Positions 27,878 to 37,060 of a stretch of 64,000 bases of DNA are shown piece by piece (within the stretch, counting starts at the first letter, position 1; each line of letters starts with the position of its first letter). The translations under genes were made by a program, and so were the position numbers. The notes under the pieces were generated by a model, which was not told the origin of the DNA, searched no databases, and worked only from the letters and a program-made list of their open reading frames with translations. The stretch comes from Verrucomicrobiota bacterium (lineage in GTDB: Bacteria; Verrucomicrobiota; Verrucomicrobiia; Verrucomicrobiales; Verrucomicrobiaceae): NCBI GenBank assembly GCA_025360015.1, contig JANYCZ010000032.1, positions 62,001 to 126,000 of the forward strand, given 5' to 3'.

Positions 27878-28144
27878 CTACCGCGGTCTCACAGTGCCTG
27901 CACAATACTGCCCGTGAGAGGCCAGCGCCGCAGCGAAGATCTCCTGCGTAGCCGCTGCCTCCTCCACCGTGGCACAACCGCAGCGCCCCGCGAGCAAGCC
28001 CTCACGCGCCATGAGGTCCCGTCTTGAACGGCATGCCAAAGCCGGGACCCGTCTTCTTCCAAAACTGCTCCTTGCCGATATCAAACAGCACAGTGTCTTC
28101 GGCTCCTTGGCGCTAAATCGCAGCCCGACGCCGTTCTTTTCATA
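27878..28144 (-). pseudogene. Decayed gene remnant with frameshifts
   Basis: Three minus-strand frames each give a coherent stretch, in order: EKNGVGLRFSAKEPK, then TVLFDIGKEQFWKKTGPGFG, then CGCATVEEAAATQEIFAAAL ending at a stop at 27878. Two frame changes (near 28095 and near 28015) would join them into one protein. No intact frame or start exists. It is immediately downstream of gmd on the same strand. Family not recognised. Confidence 0.4.
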
Positions 28145-28173
28145 GCACGTTCAAACGGCGCGTTCCCGTCCCA

Positions 28174-29196
28174 TCACTCGGCCGTCGTCGCGTTCTTCAC
28201 CGCCAGTTCATGCTTCGCGAGCTTCAGATCCGCTGCCACCATGATCTGCACCAGTTCCTTGAACTTCACCTTGGGCTCCCAGCCCAGCTTCTTCCGGGCC
28301 TTGGCCGGATCCCCGATGAGAAGTTCCACCTCCGCCGGGCGTTCGTAGCGGGCGTCATATTTGACATGCTGCTCCCAGTCGAGCCCCAGCGCACCGAAGG
28401 TCTCCTGGACAAATTCCTTCACGCTGTGCGTCTCGTTCGTCGCGACCACGTAATCGTCCGGCTCATCCTGCTGGAGCATCATCCACATCATTTCCACGTA
28501 GTCCTTCGCGTAGCCCCAGTCGCGCTTCGCGTCCATGTTTCCCAGGAAAAGCTTGTCCTGCAGGCCCATCTTGATGCGCGTGGCTGCACGGGTGATCTTG
28601 CGCGTCACAAAGGTCTCCCCGCGGCGTGGCGACTCATGGTTGAAAAGAATGCCGCTGCTCGCGTGCAGGCCGTAGCTCTCGCGGTAGTTCACCGTCAGCC
28701 AGTGGCCGTACACCTTGGCGCAGGCGTAGGGGGAGCGCGGCCAGAAGGGCGTCGTCTCCACCTGCGGCACCGCCTGCACCTTGCCAAACATCTCCGACGA
28801 GGACGCCTGGTAAAAGCGCACCTTGCCCACCAGCCCCGTCTCGCGGATGGCTTCCAGAATGCGCTGCGTCCCCAGTCCCACGATGTCTCCCGTGCTCTCA
28901 GGCACGTCAAACGACACCCGCACATGGCTCTGGGCCCCTAAATTGTACACTTCGTCCGGCTTCAGCGCATAGAGCAGTTTCACCAGCGCCACCGAATCCA
29001 TCAAATCCCCGTAATGCAAGTGCAGGTTCTTGGACGGCAGGTGGGACTCCGGCTCAAAAAGGTGCTGCAGCCGCCCGGTGTTAAAGCTGGAAGCACGACG
29101 GATGATCCCATGCACCTCATAGCCTTTTGCGAGCAGCAATTCCGTGAGGTAGGAGCCGTCCTGTCCTGTGATGCCGGTGATGAGCGCTTTCTTCAT
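28174..29196 (-). CDS. gmd: GDP-mannose 4,6-dehydratase
   Basis: This enzyme converts GDP-D-mannose to GDP-4-keto-6-deoxymannose, the first step to GDP-fucose, GDP-rhamnose or GDP-perosamine for surface glycans. The 340-residue short-chain dehydrogenase has the NADP motif [17 protein letters not shown], the active-site segment [12 protein letters not shown], the YxxxK pair in [12 protein letters not shown] and the late [15 protein letters not shown] block. It lies close to the exopolysaccharide export genes, consistent with supplying a deoxysugar. The usual fcl/wcaG partner is not adjacent. Confidence 0.95.
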   Translation of the reverse strand: MKKALITGITGQDGSYLTELLLAKGYEVHGIIRRASSFNTGRLQHLFEPESHLPSKNLHLHYGDLMDSVALVKLLYALKPDEVYNLGAQSHVRVSFDVPESTGDIVGLGTQRILEAIRETGLVGKVRFYQASSSEMFGKVQAVPQVETTPFWPRSPYACAKVYGHWLTVNYRESYGLHASSGILFNHESPRRGETFVTRKITRAATRIKMGLQDKLFLGNMDAKRDWGYAKDYVEMMWMMLQQDEPDDYVVATNETHSVKEFVQETFGALGLDWEQHVKYDARYERPAEVELLIGDPAKARKKLGWEPKVKFKELVQIMVAADLKLAKHELAVKNATTAE

Positions 29197-29327
29197 GTGT
29201 CAAATCGAGCGCCGATGAGACAGTACCGCCCCCGTTTCCGCAAGGGGAAAAGCAGGAACATAACAGTTGCACCCCACCCCACCCCCTTTATTCTTTGCGC
29301 CCCCAATCCCAGCCCCAATTTCAATTT

Positions 29328-29540
29328 ATGAGAGCTGACCTCGTCGAACAAGCCGCGCTAATCATCAAAGATCACCCCATTCTGATCAACATGGTCTCCA
29401 AGAGAGTCCGTCAGATCGCGGCGGGTCATGCCGTCCTCGTCGAGCGCCGTCCCGGCCTCCGTGAGGCCGATCTCGCCCTCCTGGAAATCATTCAGGGCAA
29501 GATCACCATCGCCACCCCAGAGCAGCTGCAGCAGCGCTAG
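29328..29540 (+). CDS. rpoZ: RNA polymerase omega subunit
   Basis: The 70-residue protein has the omega fold: ADLVEQAALIIKDHPILINMVSKRVRQIA, then GLREADLALLEIIQGKITI. It promotes assembly and stability of RNA polymerase. The ATG at 29328 (MRADLVEQA) gives the family's usual N-terminus. An in-frame ATG at 29295 would add 11 Pro/Gln-rich residues. smpB follows 65 nt downstream on the same strand, a plausible operon of housekeeping genes. Confidence 0.83.
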   Translation: MRADLVEQAALIIKDHPILINMVSKRVRQIAAGHAVLVERRPGLREADLALLEIIQGKITIATPEQLQQR

Positions 29541-29605
29541 GCCAGCTGCCCCATCCGGCAGAACCGCCAGTTCTTCGTTAACATCAGCGGTTCACCGCGC
29601 GACCC

Positions 29606-30067
29606 ATGTCCGAGATCGCCACGAACCGCAAAGCTGCGCGCGACTACCACATCCTCGAAAAATACGAGGCTGGCGTCGAGCTCCGCGGCACCGAGGTCAA
29701 ATCCATCCGCCTCGGGAAGCTCAATATCTCTGACGCCTTTGCCCGCGTGGATCGCGGCCAGGTCTGGCTCTATGGCTGTGACATCCAGACCTACGAGAAG
29801 GCCAGCCACACCACCCACGAGCCCCGCCGCACCCGCCGGCTGCTGCTGCACAAGAACGAGATCATGAAGCTGCTCGCCCAGACGCAGCAAAAGGGCCTCG
29901 CCCTCCCCATCCTGCGCGCCTACTGGAAAGGCCACCACATCAAGATCGAGATCGGCGTCGGCAAAGGCAAGAACCACGGCGACCAACGCCAGGACCTCAA
30001 AGACAAAGCCGAAAACCGCGAAGCCGCCCGGACCGTGGCGAACTTCAATCAGAAGAACAAGCGGTAA
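29606..30067 (+). CDS. smpB: SsrA-binding protein SmpB
   Basis: SmpB delivers tmRNA to stalled ribosomes in trans-translation. The 153-residue protein shows the full family core: NRKAARDYHILEKYEAGVELRGTEVKS, NISDAFARVDRGQVWLYG and H-EPRRTRRLLLHKNEI. The basic C-terminal tail (KGKNHGDQRQDLKDKAENREAAR) carries the D-x-R-x-x-x-K pattern. No tmRNA gene (ssrA) is evident nearby. An SD-like element before the ATG is weak. Confidence 0.96.
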   Translation: MSEIATNRKAARDYHILEKYEAGVELRGTEVKSIRLGKLNISDAFARVDRGQVWLYGCDIQTYEKASHTTHEPRRTRRLLLHKNEIMKLLAQTQQKGLALPILRAYWKGHHIKIEIGVGKGKNHGDQRQDLKDKAENREAARTVANFNQKNKR

Positions 30068-30185
30068 GGGGCAGAGGGGAGAGCAAGCGTCTTCACGTGA
30101 CCGCTTCGGCACCCATCGAATTTGTCGCGGAACACGTACTCGACAGATTCGTGGCCCTCCAATAGTTTGGCCCCTTTTACGCGCT

Positions 30186-31010
30186 ATGAGCCAACCAATA
30201 TTCATGTTCGACGATAAAGATCCTGAGATGCAGCGGGCGTATCAGACAGCGCAAACAACCTTCCGCTACTTTTGGCGGGAGCTTTCGTGGGAGAGGCGGC
30301 GAATCGTCCCCGGCTTAGACTTGACGATGGTGAAGCTGCCGTTCACCGATGGCCCCCGAACGGATGGGAATTCGGACTTTGAGCACATGTGGATTGAAGA
30401 CATCGGCTTCGATGGCGAATCGGTGAGCGGCACACTTTTGAACTCTCCGAACTGGCTAACCTCAGTGAGCAAGGGTGATGCTGTTTCAGTTCCCTTCGGG
30501 CATCTCACGGACTGGATGATGACGTCGGATGGCCGTGCGTATGGTGGATTCACGGTGAACCTGATGAGATCCAGAATGAGCAGCAGAGCGCGTGCTGAGC
30601 ATGATCAGGCGTGGGGTCTTGATTTTGGCGAACCGGCTGACGTTCAGATTGAGATCAGGCGAGAACCCAAGCCCAAAGCAGGTTTTCTCGCCAGTCTGTT
30701 TGGAAAAGGATCGCGCAAGGAGGTGGTTCCAGAGGGTTTTCGAGACCATCCCATGTGCGTGAATATGATCCCGAAGATTGAGGCTCAAATTCAGGCCGAC
30801 CGGAGCACTGTCAACTATATGGGTGATGACGGTTGGACGTTGCTCCAGCAGGAGGCGCTTTCTGGCAACCTCGGAGTCGTGAAGATCTTATTGGCCCATG
30901 GGGCAGATTCCTCCGCCCGCACTCCAAACGGGCACACGGCTGCTGAGCTTGCTCAGAAGATCGGCTGGGCAGAAATCGCAGACTATATCAATGGTCACAC
31001 CAAGGCCTAA
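30186..31010 (+). CDS. DUF2314 domain protein with C-terminal ankyrin repeats
   Basis: The 274-residue cytoplasmic protein has a DUF2314-like N-terminus (MFDDKDPEMQRAYQTAQTTFRYFWRELSWE, then a segment ending GDAVSVPFGHLTDWMM). A basic linker joins it to about two ankyrin repeats at residues 215-270 (DDGWTLLQQEALSGNLGVVKILLAHGAD and TPNGHTAAELAQKIGWAEIADYI). DUF2314 proteins are of unknown function; pairing with ankyrins suggests an interaction module. The gene is noticeably less GC-rich than its neighbours, and its stop codon sits in a GCCTAAC box starting an attC-like element, so it may have arrived as a mobile cassette. Confidence 0.75.
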   Translation: MSQPIFMFDDKDPEMQRAYQTAQTTFRYFWRELSWERRRIVPGLDLTMVKLPFTDGPRTDGNSDFEHMWIEDIGFDGESVSGTLLNSPNWLTSVSKGDAVSVPFGHLTDWMMTSDGRAYGGFTVNLMRSRMSSRARAEHDQAWGLDFGEPADVQIEIRREPKPKAGFLASLFGKGSRKEVVPEGFRDHPMCVNMIPKIEAQIQADRSTVNYMGDDGWTLLQQEALSGNLGVVKILLAHGADSSARTPNGHTAAELAQKIGWAEIADYINGHTKA

Positions 31011-31103
31011 CAAAGTGCTGGCGCGAACGGCTCCCTCCAAGTTTACTCCACCGCGCGGCCTTTGCGCACGCTCCGTTTGCCGCTGACCTTGCTGCCGTTA
31101 GCC
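31005..31103 (+). repeat. Possible integron attC-like recombination site
   Basis: The 99 bp start with GCCTAAC, overlapping the stop of the DUF2314-ankyrin gene, and end with GTTAGCC (31097-31103), fitting the R'' (RYYYAAC) and R' (GTTRRRY) core consensus of attC sites. Inner arms are only partly complementary (GGCGCGAACGG versus the reverse complement of CCGTTTGCCGC). A second GCCTAAC occurs at 31260-31266, ending a short frame (31062-31265), but no matching GTTRRRY was found after it. No integrase is in the window. Confidence 0.3.
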
Positions 31104-31296
31104 CTTCTTGCCAATGCGAAGGAGTCGAACATACCGGCGCAAATGATACTCCTTTCCGGTAGCCACACTTCCCGATGGTCGTGCAGTCCCTGCACGCGGC
31201 GTTTGCTTTCTTGGAAGGGAAAATCAGTCAAACTTCCGGCCGCTGAAATTAACTTCGTGGCCTAACAACCATCCCCTCGCAGAGAAACAATGCCCC

Positions 31297-31686
31297 ATGA
31301 AGTCTCATCTTTCAGCCATTTGTGCCGTGCTGGGAATCGGCTTTGTTTTCACAAGCAGCCTCGCCGCCATACGCACCATCGTGGATGGGATTTCTGCTTC
31401 TCGACAAGTCATGTCTTTGCCCGGCAGCGACCCTTCTCAACTTTCCGCAGTCATCGGCGAGACCATCATCGCTTTTATTAGCAGAGGATTCATTGCGATC
31501 ATCCCCGCCATGCTGATCTATCTGGCGCTTGTTCCACTCCGTGAGCGTGATCAATCCTTCTACACGGGCGCTCGACTGGCCAGCTATTGTTTGCTTGTCA
31601 TGTTTCCATTTGGCACCCTCTGCGGCATCATCCTTCTCGTGATGTTACGCCGCCGTCGATTAGAGTTTGTCAGAGAACTCCACTGA
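31297..31686 (+). CDS. Small integral membrane protein, unknown
   Basis: The 129-residue protein has three hydrophobic segments: residues 5-27 (AICAVLGIGFVFTSSLAAI), 50-75 (IIAFISRGFIAIIPAMLIYLAL) and 90-115 (YCLLVMFPFGTLCGIILLVML). It ends in a very basic tail (RRRRLEF). I recognise no family. The start is the first ATG of a clear frame. Neighbouring genes are on the same strand but functionally unrelated as far as can be seen. Confidence 0.55.
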   Translation: MKSHLSAICAVLGIGFVFTSSLAAIRTIVDGISASRQVMSLPGSDPSQLSAVIGETIIAFISRGFIAIIPAMLIYLALVPLRERDQSFYTGARLASYCLLVMFPFGTLCGIILLVMLRRRRLEFVRELH

Positions 31687-31753
31687 CCCGTTTGATCATT
31701 CGCCGGCGCTTTGCCCTTGGCTCTCCTGCCATTGCTGCTAGCATCCGCGCCTT

Positions 31754-32794
31754 ATGAATCGCAAACGCCTTGGCCGCACGGGTATCGTCGTCACTGACAT
31801 CTGCATGGGAACCATGACCTTTGGTCTGCAGGCCGATGAGGAAACCTCCTTTGAAATCATGGACCGGGCTCTCGATGCGGGCATTGACTTCTTCGACACC
31901 GCTGAGCTTTACCCCGTGCCGCCGAGCGCGGAGCTGTTTGGCGGCACGGAGCAGATCGTGGGCAAATGGCTCAAAGGACAGAAGCGTGGCGAGATCATCA
32001 TCGCCTCCAAGGTTACCGGGCCCGGCCATGGCTGGTTCCGCCCGCCGGTGCGCAATGGCTTCACGGCGCTGGACCGCCGCCAGATCTTCCAGGCCTGCGA
32101 GGACAGCCTGCGCCGCCTGCAGACGGATTACATTGACCTCTATCAGACGCATTGGCCAGACCACGGCATGCAGCAGGAGGAAACCCTCGGCGCGCTGACT
32201 GATCTCATCGACCAGGGCAAGATCCGCGCCTGGGGCGGCAGCAATGAAACCTGCTGGGGCGTGATGAAAAATCTCTGGGAGGCTGAGAAACACGGCCTCG
32301 CCCGCATGGCCACGGTGCAGAACAATTTCTCCCTCATCAACCGCCGCTGCGAGAGCGAGCTGGCCCAAGTCTGTCGCAAGGAAGGCGTGAGCCTCCTGCC
32401 CTACTCGCCCCTGGGCGGCGGGGTGCTCTGCGGCAAATACAACAACGGCGCACTGCCTAAAGGCGCACGCTTCACCGACTACATCCAAAACGGCGGCCCG
32501 CGCCAGAAGATGATGGCCGCGCGCTTCGTCAATGAGCGCAGCCTCGAAACCACCGCGCGCCTGCAAGTCATCGCCGCAGATCTCGGCGTCAGCGTCACCG
32601 CGCTAGCCCTCGCCTGGAGCAAGCAGCACGACTTCGTCGCTTCCACGATTGTGGGTGCTACAACGGTCGCGCAATTGAACGACAGCCTCGCCGCCGCCGA
32701 TCTCGTGCTCAGTGCGGAAACACTCGCCCGCATCAATGAGATCGATGCTGCCATCCCCTGCGCGATGACGGAGGATGGCTTGCGGCGGCTGTAG
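31754..32794 (+). CDS. Aldo/keto reductase
   Basis: This is an NADP-dependent carbonyl reductase of the Tas/YghZ-like group. The 346-residue TIM barrel begins [19 protein letters not shown]. The catalytic tetrad is visible: Asp and Tyr in [12 protein letters not shown], Lys in [11 protein letters not shown] and His in YQTHWPDH. The cofactor region near the C-terminus ([20 protein letters not shown]) is typical. The physiological substrate is unknown. A hairpin with a following T-rich stretch lies directly after the stop. Confidence 0.92.
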   Translation: MNRKRLGRTGIVVTDICMGTMTFGLQADEETSFEIMDRALDAGIDFFDTAELYPVPPSAELFGGTEQIVGKWLKGQKRGEIIIASKVTGPGHGWFRPPVRNGFTALDRRQIFQACEDSLRRLQTDYIDLYQTHWPDHGMQQEETLGALTDLIDQGKIRAWGGSNETCWGVMKNLWEAEKHGLARMATVQNNFSLINRRCESELAQVCRKEGVSLLPYSPLGGGVLCGKYNNGALPKGARFTDYIQNGGPRQKMMAARFVNERSLETTARLQVIAADLGVSVTALALAWSKQHDFVASTIVGATTVAQLNDSLAAADLVLSAETLARINEIDAAIPCAMTEDGLRRL

Positions 32795-32795
32795 C

Positions 32796-32829
32796 CACGC
32801 TCGTCAGAGCGTGAGGGGTAGTTATTTTT
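32796..32829 (+). terminator. Intrinsic-terminator-like hairpin after aldo/keto reductase gene
   Basis: CACGCTC and GAGCGTG (32796-32802 and 32807-32813) form a 7-bp stem with a GTCA loop two bases after the stop codon. TTATTTTT follows at 32822-32829, slightly distant from the stem. Confidence 0.5.
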
Positions 32830-32930
32830 CGAACCGCGAAAATGACATTGCGCTGCAGGCAGTCATTTGATGGAATCGCCGTGCGCGCTGCGTTTTCGCT
32901 CGTTCCGTTCTCTCATTCCCACTCCGACCC

Positions 32931-34472
32931 ATGACACAGACCACCTCCGGCAAGGCCGACATGAAACTCTTCTGGGCCTGCTTCATCGCCCTGGTCGCCA
33001 CTTCGTTTGTGTTTGGAGTGCGCGCCTCCACCATCGGGGAACTGCAAAACAGCTTCAACCTGTCTGAGTCGCAGAAGGGGGCCATCAATGGGGCGAGCAT
33101 GTGGCCCTTTGCGCTGAGCATCATTTTCTTCAGCCTGGTCATCGACCGCATCGGCTACAAAACGGTGGCGCTGTTTGCCGCGGGCTGCCACGTGGTGTCG
33201 CTGGTGCTCACGCTGCGCGCCTCAGGCTTCGCGGATTTTTACTGGAGCTCGCTGCTCATCGCAGTGGCCAATGGCACGGTGGAGTCCTTCATCAATCCGG
33301 TGGTGGCCACGATCTTCAGCAAGAACAAGTCGAAGTGGCTGAATATCCTGCACGCCGGCTGGCCCTGCGGCATGGCGCTGGGCGCGCTCTTCTGCGTGCT
33401 GCTGCCGGAAACGAAACTGTTCTTCAATGCCGTGTGGCAGTTCCGCTTTGCGCTGTGCTTCATCCCCGTAGTGCTTTACACGCTGCTCATCCTGCCGCGC
33501 ACCTTCCCGGTCAATGAGCGCGTGGCCGCCGGGGTGAGCTACCGCGACATGCTCAGGGAAGTGGGGGCCGTGGGCTCCTTCATCATCGGCTCCCTGGCCT
33601 ACTGCGCGGTGGTGCAGATGATGGGCTATGAGGCCTCGCTGCGGGACTCGGTCATCGCGGGCGTGGTGCTGGGTGCTGCGGCTGGATTTTACACGCAGTC
33701 TTTGGGCAACTGGCTCTTCATCGTCGTGCTCGTCACCATCGGGCCGCTCGCCACGACCGAACTCGGCACCGATGGCTGGATGCCGGAGTTGCTCAAGCTC
33801 AGCGGCCCGGACTTCCCGAACTTCGGCACGTGGGTCTTTGTTTATGTGTCCGTCATCATGACGGTGATCCGCTTTTCTGCCGGGCCCATCGTGCACAAGG
33901 TCTCGCCCATCGGCCTGCTGGTCATCAGCGCGGCCATCGCCATTGTGGGTCTGGTCTTCCTTAGCAACGCCACCGGCTGGGTCATCGTGGCTGCGGCGAC
34001 GGTGTATGCCCTGGGCAAGACCTTCCTGTGGAGCACCACGCTGGGCCTCACCGCCGAGCAGTTCCCCAAAGGCGGCGCGCTGACGCTGAACGGCGTCTCC
34101 GCCGTGGGCGTGCTCTTCCTCGGCGTGCTGGGCAGCCCCTACATCGGCCACAAGCAGGACCACGACATGGACCAGCGCCTCTCCGCCACGGAGCACAGCG
34201 CGCTCTACGCACAGATCAAAGGCGAGCCCAAGCCCGGCATCTTTGGCAGCGCACCCACCCTCAACCAGGAAAAGATCCAGGCCCTCCCTGCCCCGCAGCA
34301 TCAGGAACTGGAAGCCGTGCAGGCCGCCAGCAAACGCAGCGTTTTCACCACCATCGCCATCCTCCCTAGCTTCATGCTGGTCTGCTACCTTGGCATGTTC
34401 TTCTGGTTCAAGTCCAGGGGTGGCTACAAACCAATCGCTATTTCTGAAGGAGCCGCAGATCCGGCCCATTGA
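32931..34472 (+). CDS. MFS transporter, paralogue 1
   Basis: The 513-residue inner-membrane protein has about 12 hydrophobic helices. The first half contains SFVFGVRASTIGELQNSFNLSE and an MFS-like loop after helix 2 (LVIDRIGYKTVALF). A long cytoplasmic loop lies before the last helix (about residues 415-480). It ends FKSRGGYKPIAISE. Its architecture, loops and C-terminal GGYKP motif match the transporter at 35096-36673, so the two are paralogues. Substrate unknown; sugars or nucleosides are typical for this group. Confidence 0.8.
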   Translation: MTQTTSGKADMKLFWACFIALVATSFVFGVRASTIGELQNSFNLSESQKGAINGASMWPFALSIIFFSLVIDRIGYKTVALFAAGCHVVSLVLTLRASGFADFYWSSLLIAVANGTVESFINPVVATIFSKNKSKWLNILHAGWPCGMALGALFCVLLPETKLFFNAVWQFRFALCFIPVVLYTLLILPRTFPVNERVAAGVSYRDMLREVGAVGSFIIGSLAYCAVVQMMGYEASLRDSVIAGVVLGAAAGFYTQSLGNWLFIVVLVTIGPLATTELGTDGWMPELLKLSGPDFPNFGTWVFVYVSVIMTVIRFSAGPIVHKVSPIGLLVISAAIAIVGLVFLSNATGWVIVAAATVYALGKTFLWSTTLGLTAEQFPKGGALTLNGVSAVGVLFLGVLGSPYIGHKQDHDMDQRLSATEHSALYAQIKGEPKPGIFGSAPTLNQEKIQALPAPQHQELEAVQAASKRSVFTTIAILPSFMLVCYLGMFFWFKSRGGYKPIAISEGAADPAH

Positions 34473-34503
34473 ATCACGCAACCACTGACCCACAAACACC
34501 CCT

Positions 34504-34884
34504 ATGAGCAAAAAAAACAAACCTGCCGGTATCAAGTGGCTCGCGAAAGTGGAGGAGCATGACTACCCCGCAGCCCAGTCTTACCTCCTGCTGATCTATG
34601 ACAAGAAGCAGGTGAAGAAGATCATCGCGCTGCTCAAGGCTGCGGAGGTCACCCAGTTCAAATCCAAGGACATCTTCCGCGCCTCCGGCCTCTCGCTGCT
34701 CGGCATCAGCAATTCCCACGTCGAGAAAGACAGCAAAAAAATCCGCGATGGCAAAGCGCTCTCCCCGCTGCTCCTCGTCCGCGATCCTCTCCACGGCAAA
34801 GTCATCATCGCAGACGGTTACCACCGCCTCTGCTCCATTTACGGCTTTGACGAGGATGCCCTGATTCATTGCAAGATCGTGTAG
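34504..34884 (+). CDS. ParB/sulfiredoxin-like-fold protein, unknown role
   Basis: The 126-residue cytoplasmic protein begins with a lysine-rich stretch. The C-terminal half reads KIRDGKALSPLLLVRDP and GKVIIADGYHRLCSIY. The VIIADGYHR segment is the ParB/Srx-fold signature (x-x-DGxHR), with the charged pair that binds nucleotide in ParB. There is no DNA-binding domain. Small stand-alone proteins of this kind are widespread and uncharacterised. It lies between the two MFS paralogues, 31 nt after the first. Confidence 0.65.
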   Translation: MSKKNKPAGIKWLAKVEEHDYPAAQSYLLLIYDKKQVKKIIALLKAAEVTQFKSKDIFRASGLSLLGISNSHVEKDSKKIRDGKALSPLLLVRDPLHGKVIIADGYHRLCSIYGFDEDALIHCKIV

Positions 34885-35095
34885 TCGCGCTGCGATAAGA
34901 GATCGCACGCCCCTAAAGCGCTCACAGCAAAAGTCCGTCCCCCCGGAGGCGCTCTGCGGTCCTTCACCGCTGCGCATTCTACCGGCTTCTCAGTCTTGAG
35001 AACACTTTTTCCTTGTCGCCTAGAGGCGTGGCACCTAAAACACGCCCGTTCCCGACAACCACCACCAACCAACACACACACTCCACTCCTCCTCT

Positions 35096-36673
35096 ATGAG
35101 CGAAAACAATCGAATGAGACTTCTCTGGGCCGGCTTCATGGCCATTCTCGCGGCCGGCGTCGGCTTCGCCATCCGCGGCGGCATCTTTGACAACTGGGCG
35201 AAGGAGTTCGGCTTCACAGGCGCGCAGCTTGGCGCCATCGGCGGCATGGGCTTCAACGGCTTCTGCTTCGGCATCATCCTCGGCGGTGTCGTGGTGGACA
35301 AGATCGGCTACGGCAAGCTCGTCGTGGTGGCCTTCCTCCTCCACATCGTCTCCGCGCTCATCACCTTCACCGCCAGCGGCAGCAGCGCGTTCATGGTGCT
35401 CTCCCTCGGCATGTTCATCTTTGCTTTCGCGAATGGCACTCTGGAAGCCGTGGCCAATCCACTCGTCGCCACCCTGTTCCCGGAAAACCGCACGCATTAC
35501 CTCAACATCCTGCACGCCTCCTGGCCTGCCGGCATGGTGATCGGTGTGATCATCGGCTGGTTCCTTGATGACAAACTCGAGATCAACTGGCGCATCCAGC
35601 TCGCGCTCTACCTCATCCCGACCGTTATCTACGGCCTCATGTTCATGGGCCAGAAGTTCCCCCAATCCGCCGCTGCGGCCAAGGGTGTCAGCTTTGGCAA
35701 CATGCTCAAAGACGTCGGCATCCTCGGCGGTGCCGTGGCCTGCTTCCTCCTTTCCTTCTTTGCGGAAGGTTTCTTCAAGGACGTGCTCAGCGTTGAGCCA
35801 GCTCTTGCCAAGAACCTCGGCTACGCCACCGGCGGTATTGTGCTGATCGCCGTGGGTGTGCTCACCAAGTTCTCGCTCGGCTCCCTTGTGCTCTTCGTCC
35901 TGTTCGTCACCCACGCACTTGTCGGCGCTGTCGAGCTCGGCACGGACGGCTGGATCCAGAACATCACTGGCAACCTGTTCACCCCTGAGCAGGGCAAGGC
36001 CCTCTTCCTCTGGACCTCCGCCATCATGTTCGGCCTGCGCTTCTGCGCTCATTGGATTGAAAAAACACTCAAGCTTTCCCCCATCGGTCTCCTCTGCATC
36101 TGCGCAGCTCTCGCCTGCGGCGGCCTCACCCTGGCTGCTGGCATGAACACCTTCACCACCGCGCTCATCGCCCTCGGTGTCTATGCCTTCGGCAAAACCT
36201 TCTTCTGGCCTACGATGCTCGCCGTCGCTTCTGATCGCTTCCCGCGCACCGGCGCTGTGGCCATTTCCATCATGGGTGGCATCGGCATGCTCTCTGCGGG
36301 CATCATTGGTGGTCCTGGCCTTGGCTACACCAAAGACCGCTTCGCCGGTGAGTCCCTGAAGGCCTCCAATCCGGCCCTCTACGAAACCTACAAGGCCGCC
36401 GCTCCAAGCAAGTTCCTCAATTTGGAAGCCACCGCAGCCGTCGGTCTCGATGGCAAAAAGCTCTCCGAAGCCAAGGAAGCCAAAGAGAGGACCGCTGACC
36501 AGCTCGCGGTCGTAGCGGCCGATCAGCAGGGTGACCGCAAGACCCTGAAGTTCGACTCCTACATCCCCGCCACCATGGCGGCGATTTACCTCCTCCTGCT
36601 CCTCTACTTCAAGTCCATCGGTGGTTACAAGCCCCTGACCATCGACGAAGAGCTGGCCGGCGAGAAGGCCTGA
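35096..36673 (+). CDS. MFS transporter, paralogue 2
   Basis: The 525-residue polytopic inner-membrane protein begins [23 protein letters not shown]. The post-helix-2 loop is [14 protein letters not shown], closely like VVIDRIGYK-type in paralogue 1. A long hydrophilic segment (about residues 420-485) precedes the last helix, and it ends [18 protein letters not shown]. The two transporters are therefore duplicates with diverged sequence, possibly for related substrates. It is followed by a strong terminator. Confidence 0.8.
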   Translation: MSENNRMRLLWAGFMAILAAGVGFAIRGGIFDNWAKEFGFTGAQLGAIGGMGFNGFCFGIILGGVVVDKIGYGKLVVVAFLLHIVSALITFTASGSSAFMVLSLGMFIFAFANGTLEAVANPLVATLFPENRTHYLNILHASWPAGMVIGVIIGWFLDDKLEINWRIQLALYLIPTVIYGLMFMGQKFPQSAAAAKGVSFGNMLKDVGILGGAVACFLLSFFAEGFFKDVLSVEPALAKNLGYATGGIVLIAVGVLTKFSLGSLVLFVLFVTHALVGAVELGTDGWIQNITGNLFTPEQGKALFLWTSAIMFGLRFCAHWIEKTLKLSPIGLLCICAALACGGLTLAAGMNTFTTALIALGVYAFGKTFFWPTMLAVASDRFPRTGAVAISIMGGIGMLSAGIIGGPGLGYTKDRFAGESLKASNPALYETYKAAAPSKFLNLEATAAVGLDGKKLSEAKEAKERTADQLAVVAADQQGDRKTLKFDSYIPATMAAIYLLLLLYFKSIGGYKPLTIDEELAGEKA

Positions 36674-36698
36674 TCTCGTTCCCCCAACACTCCCACGC

Positions 36699-36727
36699 GG
36701 CGTCCCCTCACCGGGACGCCGTTTTTA
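36699..36727 (+). terminator. Intrinsic terminator after MFS gene
   Basis: GGCGTCCC (36699-36706) pairs with GGGACGCC (36713-36720) around a CTCACC loop. It is directly followed by GTTTTTATTT, a classic Rho-independent terminator 25 nt after the transporter stop. Confidence 0.8.
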
Positions 36728-36785
36728 TTTCCCGCCTTGCAAGGAACTTGAAACTTTGAACCATCAACCTGAAACTCGAATCCAC

Positions 36786-37013
36786 ATGCCCACCTACGTT
36801 TACGAAACCATCCCCCAGTTTGAAGGCGAGCCCGCCAAGCGCTTCGAAATCCGCCAGAGCATGAAGGACAACGCCCTCACGCAGCATCCCGACAGCGGCC
36901 AGCCCGTCCGCCGCGTGCCCATCGGTGGCACGGGAATGATGGGCGGCAGCAGCGGTGGCTCGCAGGCCTCCAGCGGCGGCAGCTCCTGCGGCACCGGCTG
37001 TGGCTGCCATTGA
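36786..37013 (+). CDS. FmdB-like small protein lacking the zinc ribbon
   Basis: The 75-residue protein starts MPTYVYETI, the N-terminus of FmdB-family regulatory proteins, but the usual C-x-x-C after it is replaced by PQFEGEPAKRFEIRQS. The middle (HPDSGQPVRRVPIGGTG) also matches the family. The tail is Gly/Ser-rich and ends CGTGCGCH, where all Cys are found. It may be a zinc- or metal-binding relic. An upstream in-frame ATG at 36756 adds ten residues and is less likely. Confidence 0.6.
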   Translation: MPTYVYETIPQFEGEPAKRFEIRQSMKDNALTQHPDSGQPVRRVPIGGTGMMGGSSGGSQASSGGSSCGTGCGCH

Positions 37014-37060
37014 GGGTGGCCTACGGAACACACAGAAGAAGCGGAAGTTAGAAACCCCGG

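Noticed and set aside
29606-31103. tmRNA gene near smpB
   Set aside because: No tRNA-Ala-like acceptor ends or ssrA tag-like frame could be found on either strand around smpB.
31062-31265. Short plus-strand frame with a signal-peptide-like start
   Set aside because: Its start lies inside the attC-like element and the mature part has no protein-like pattern; not enough to call a gene.
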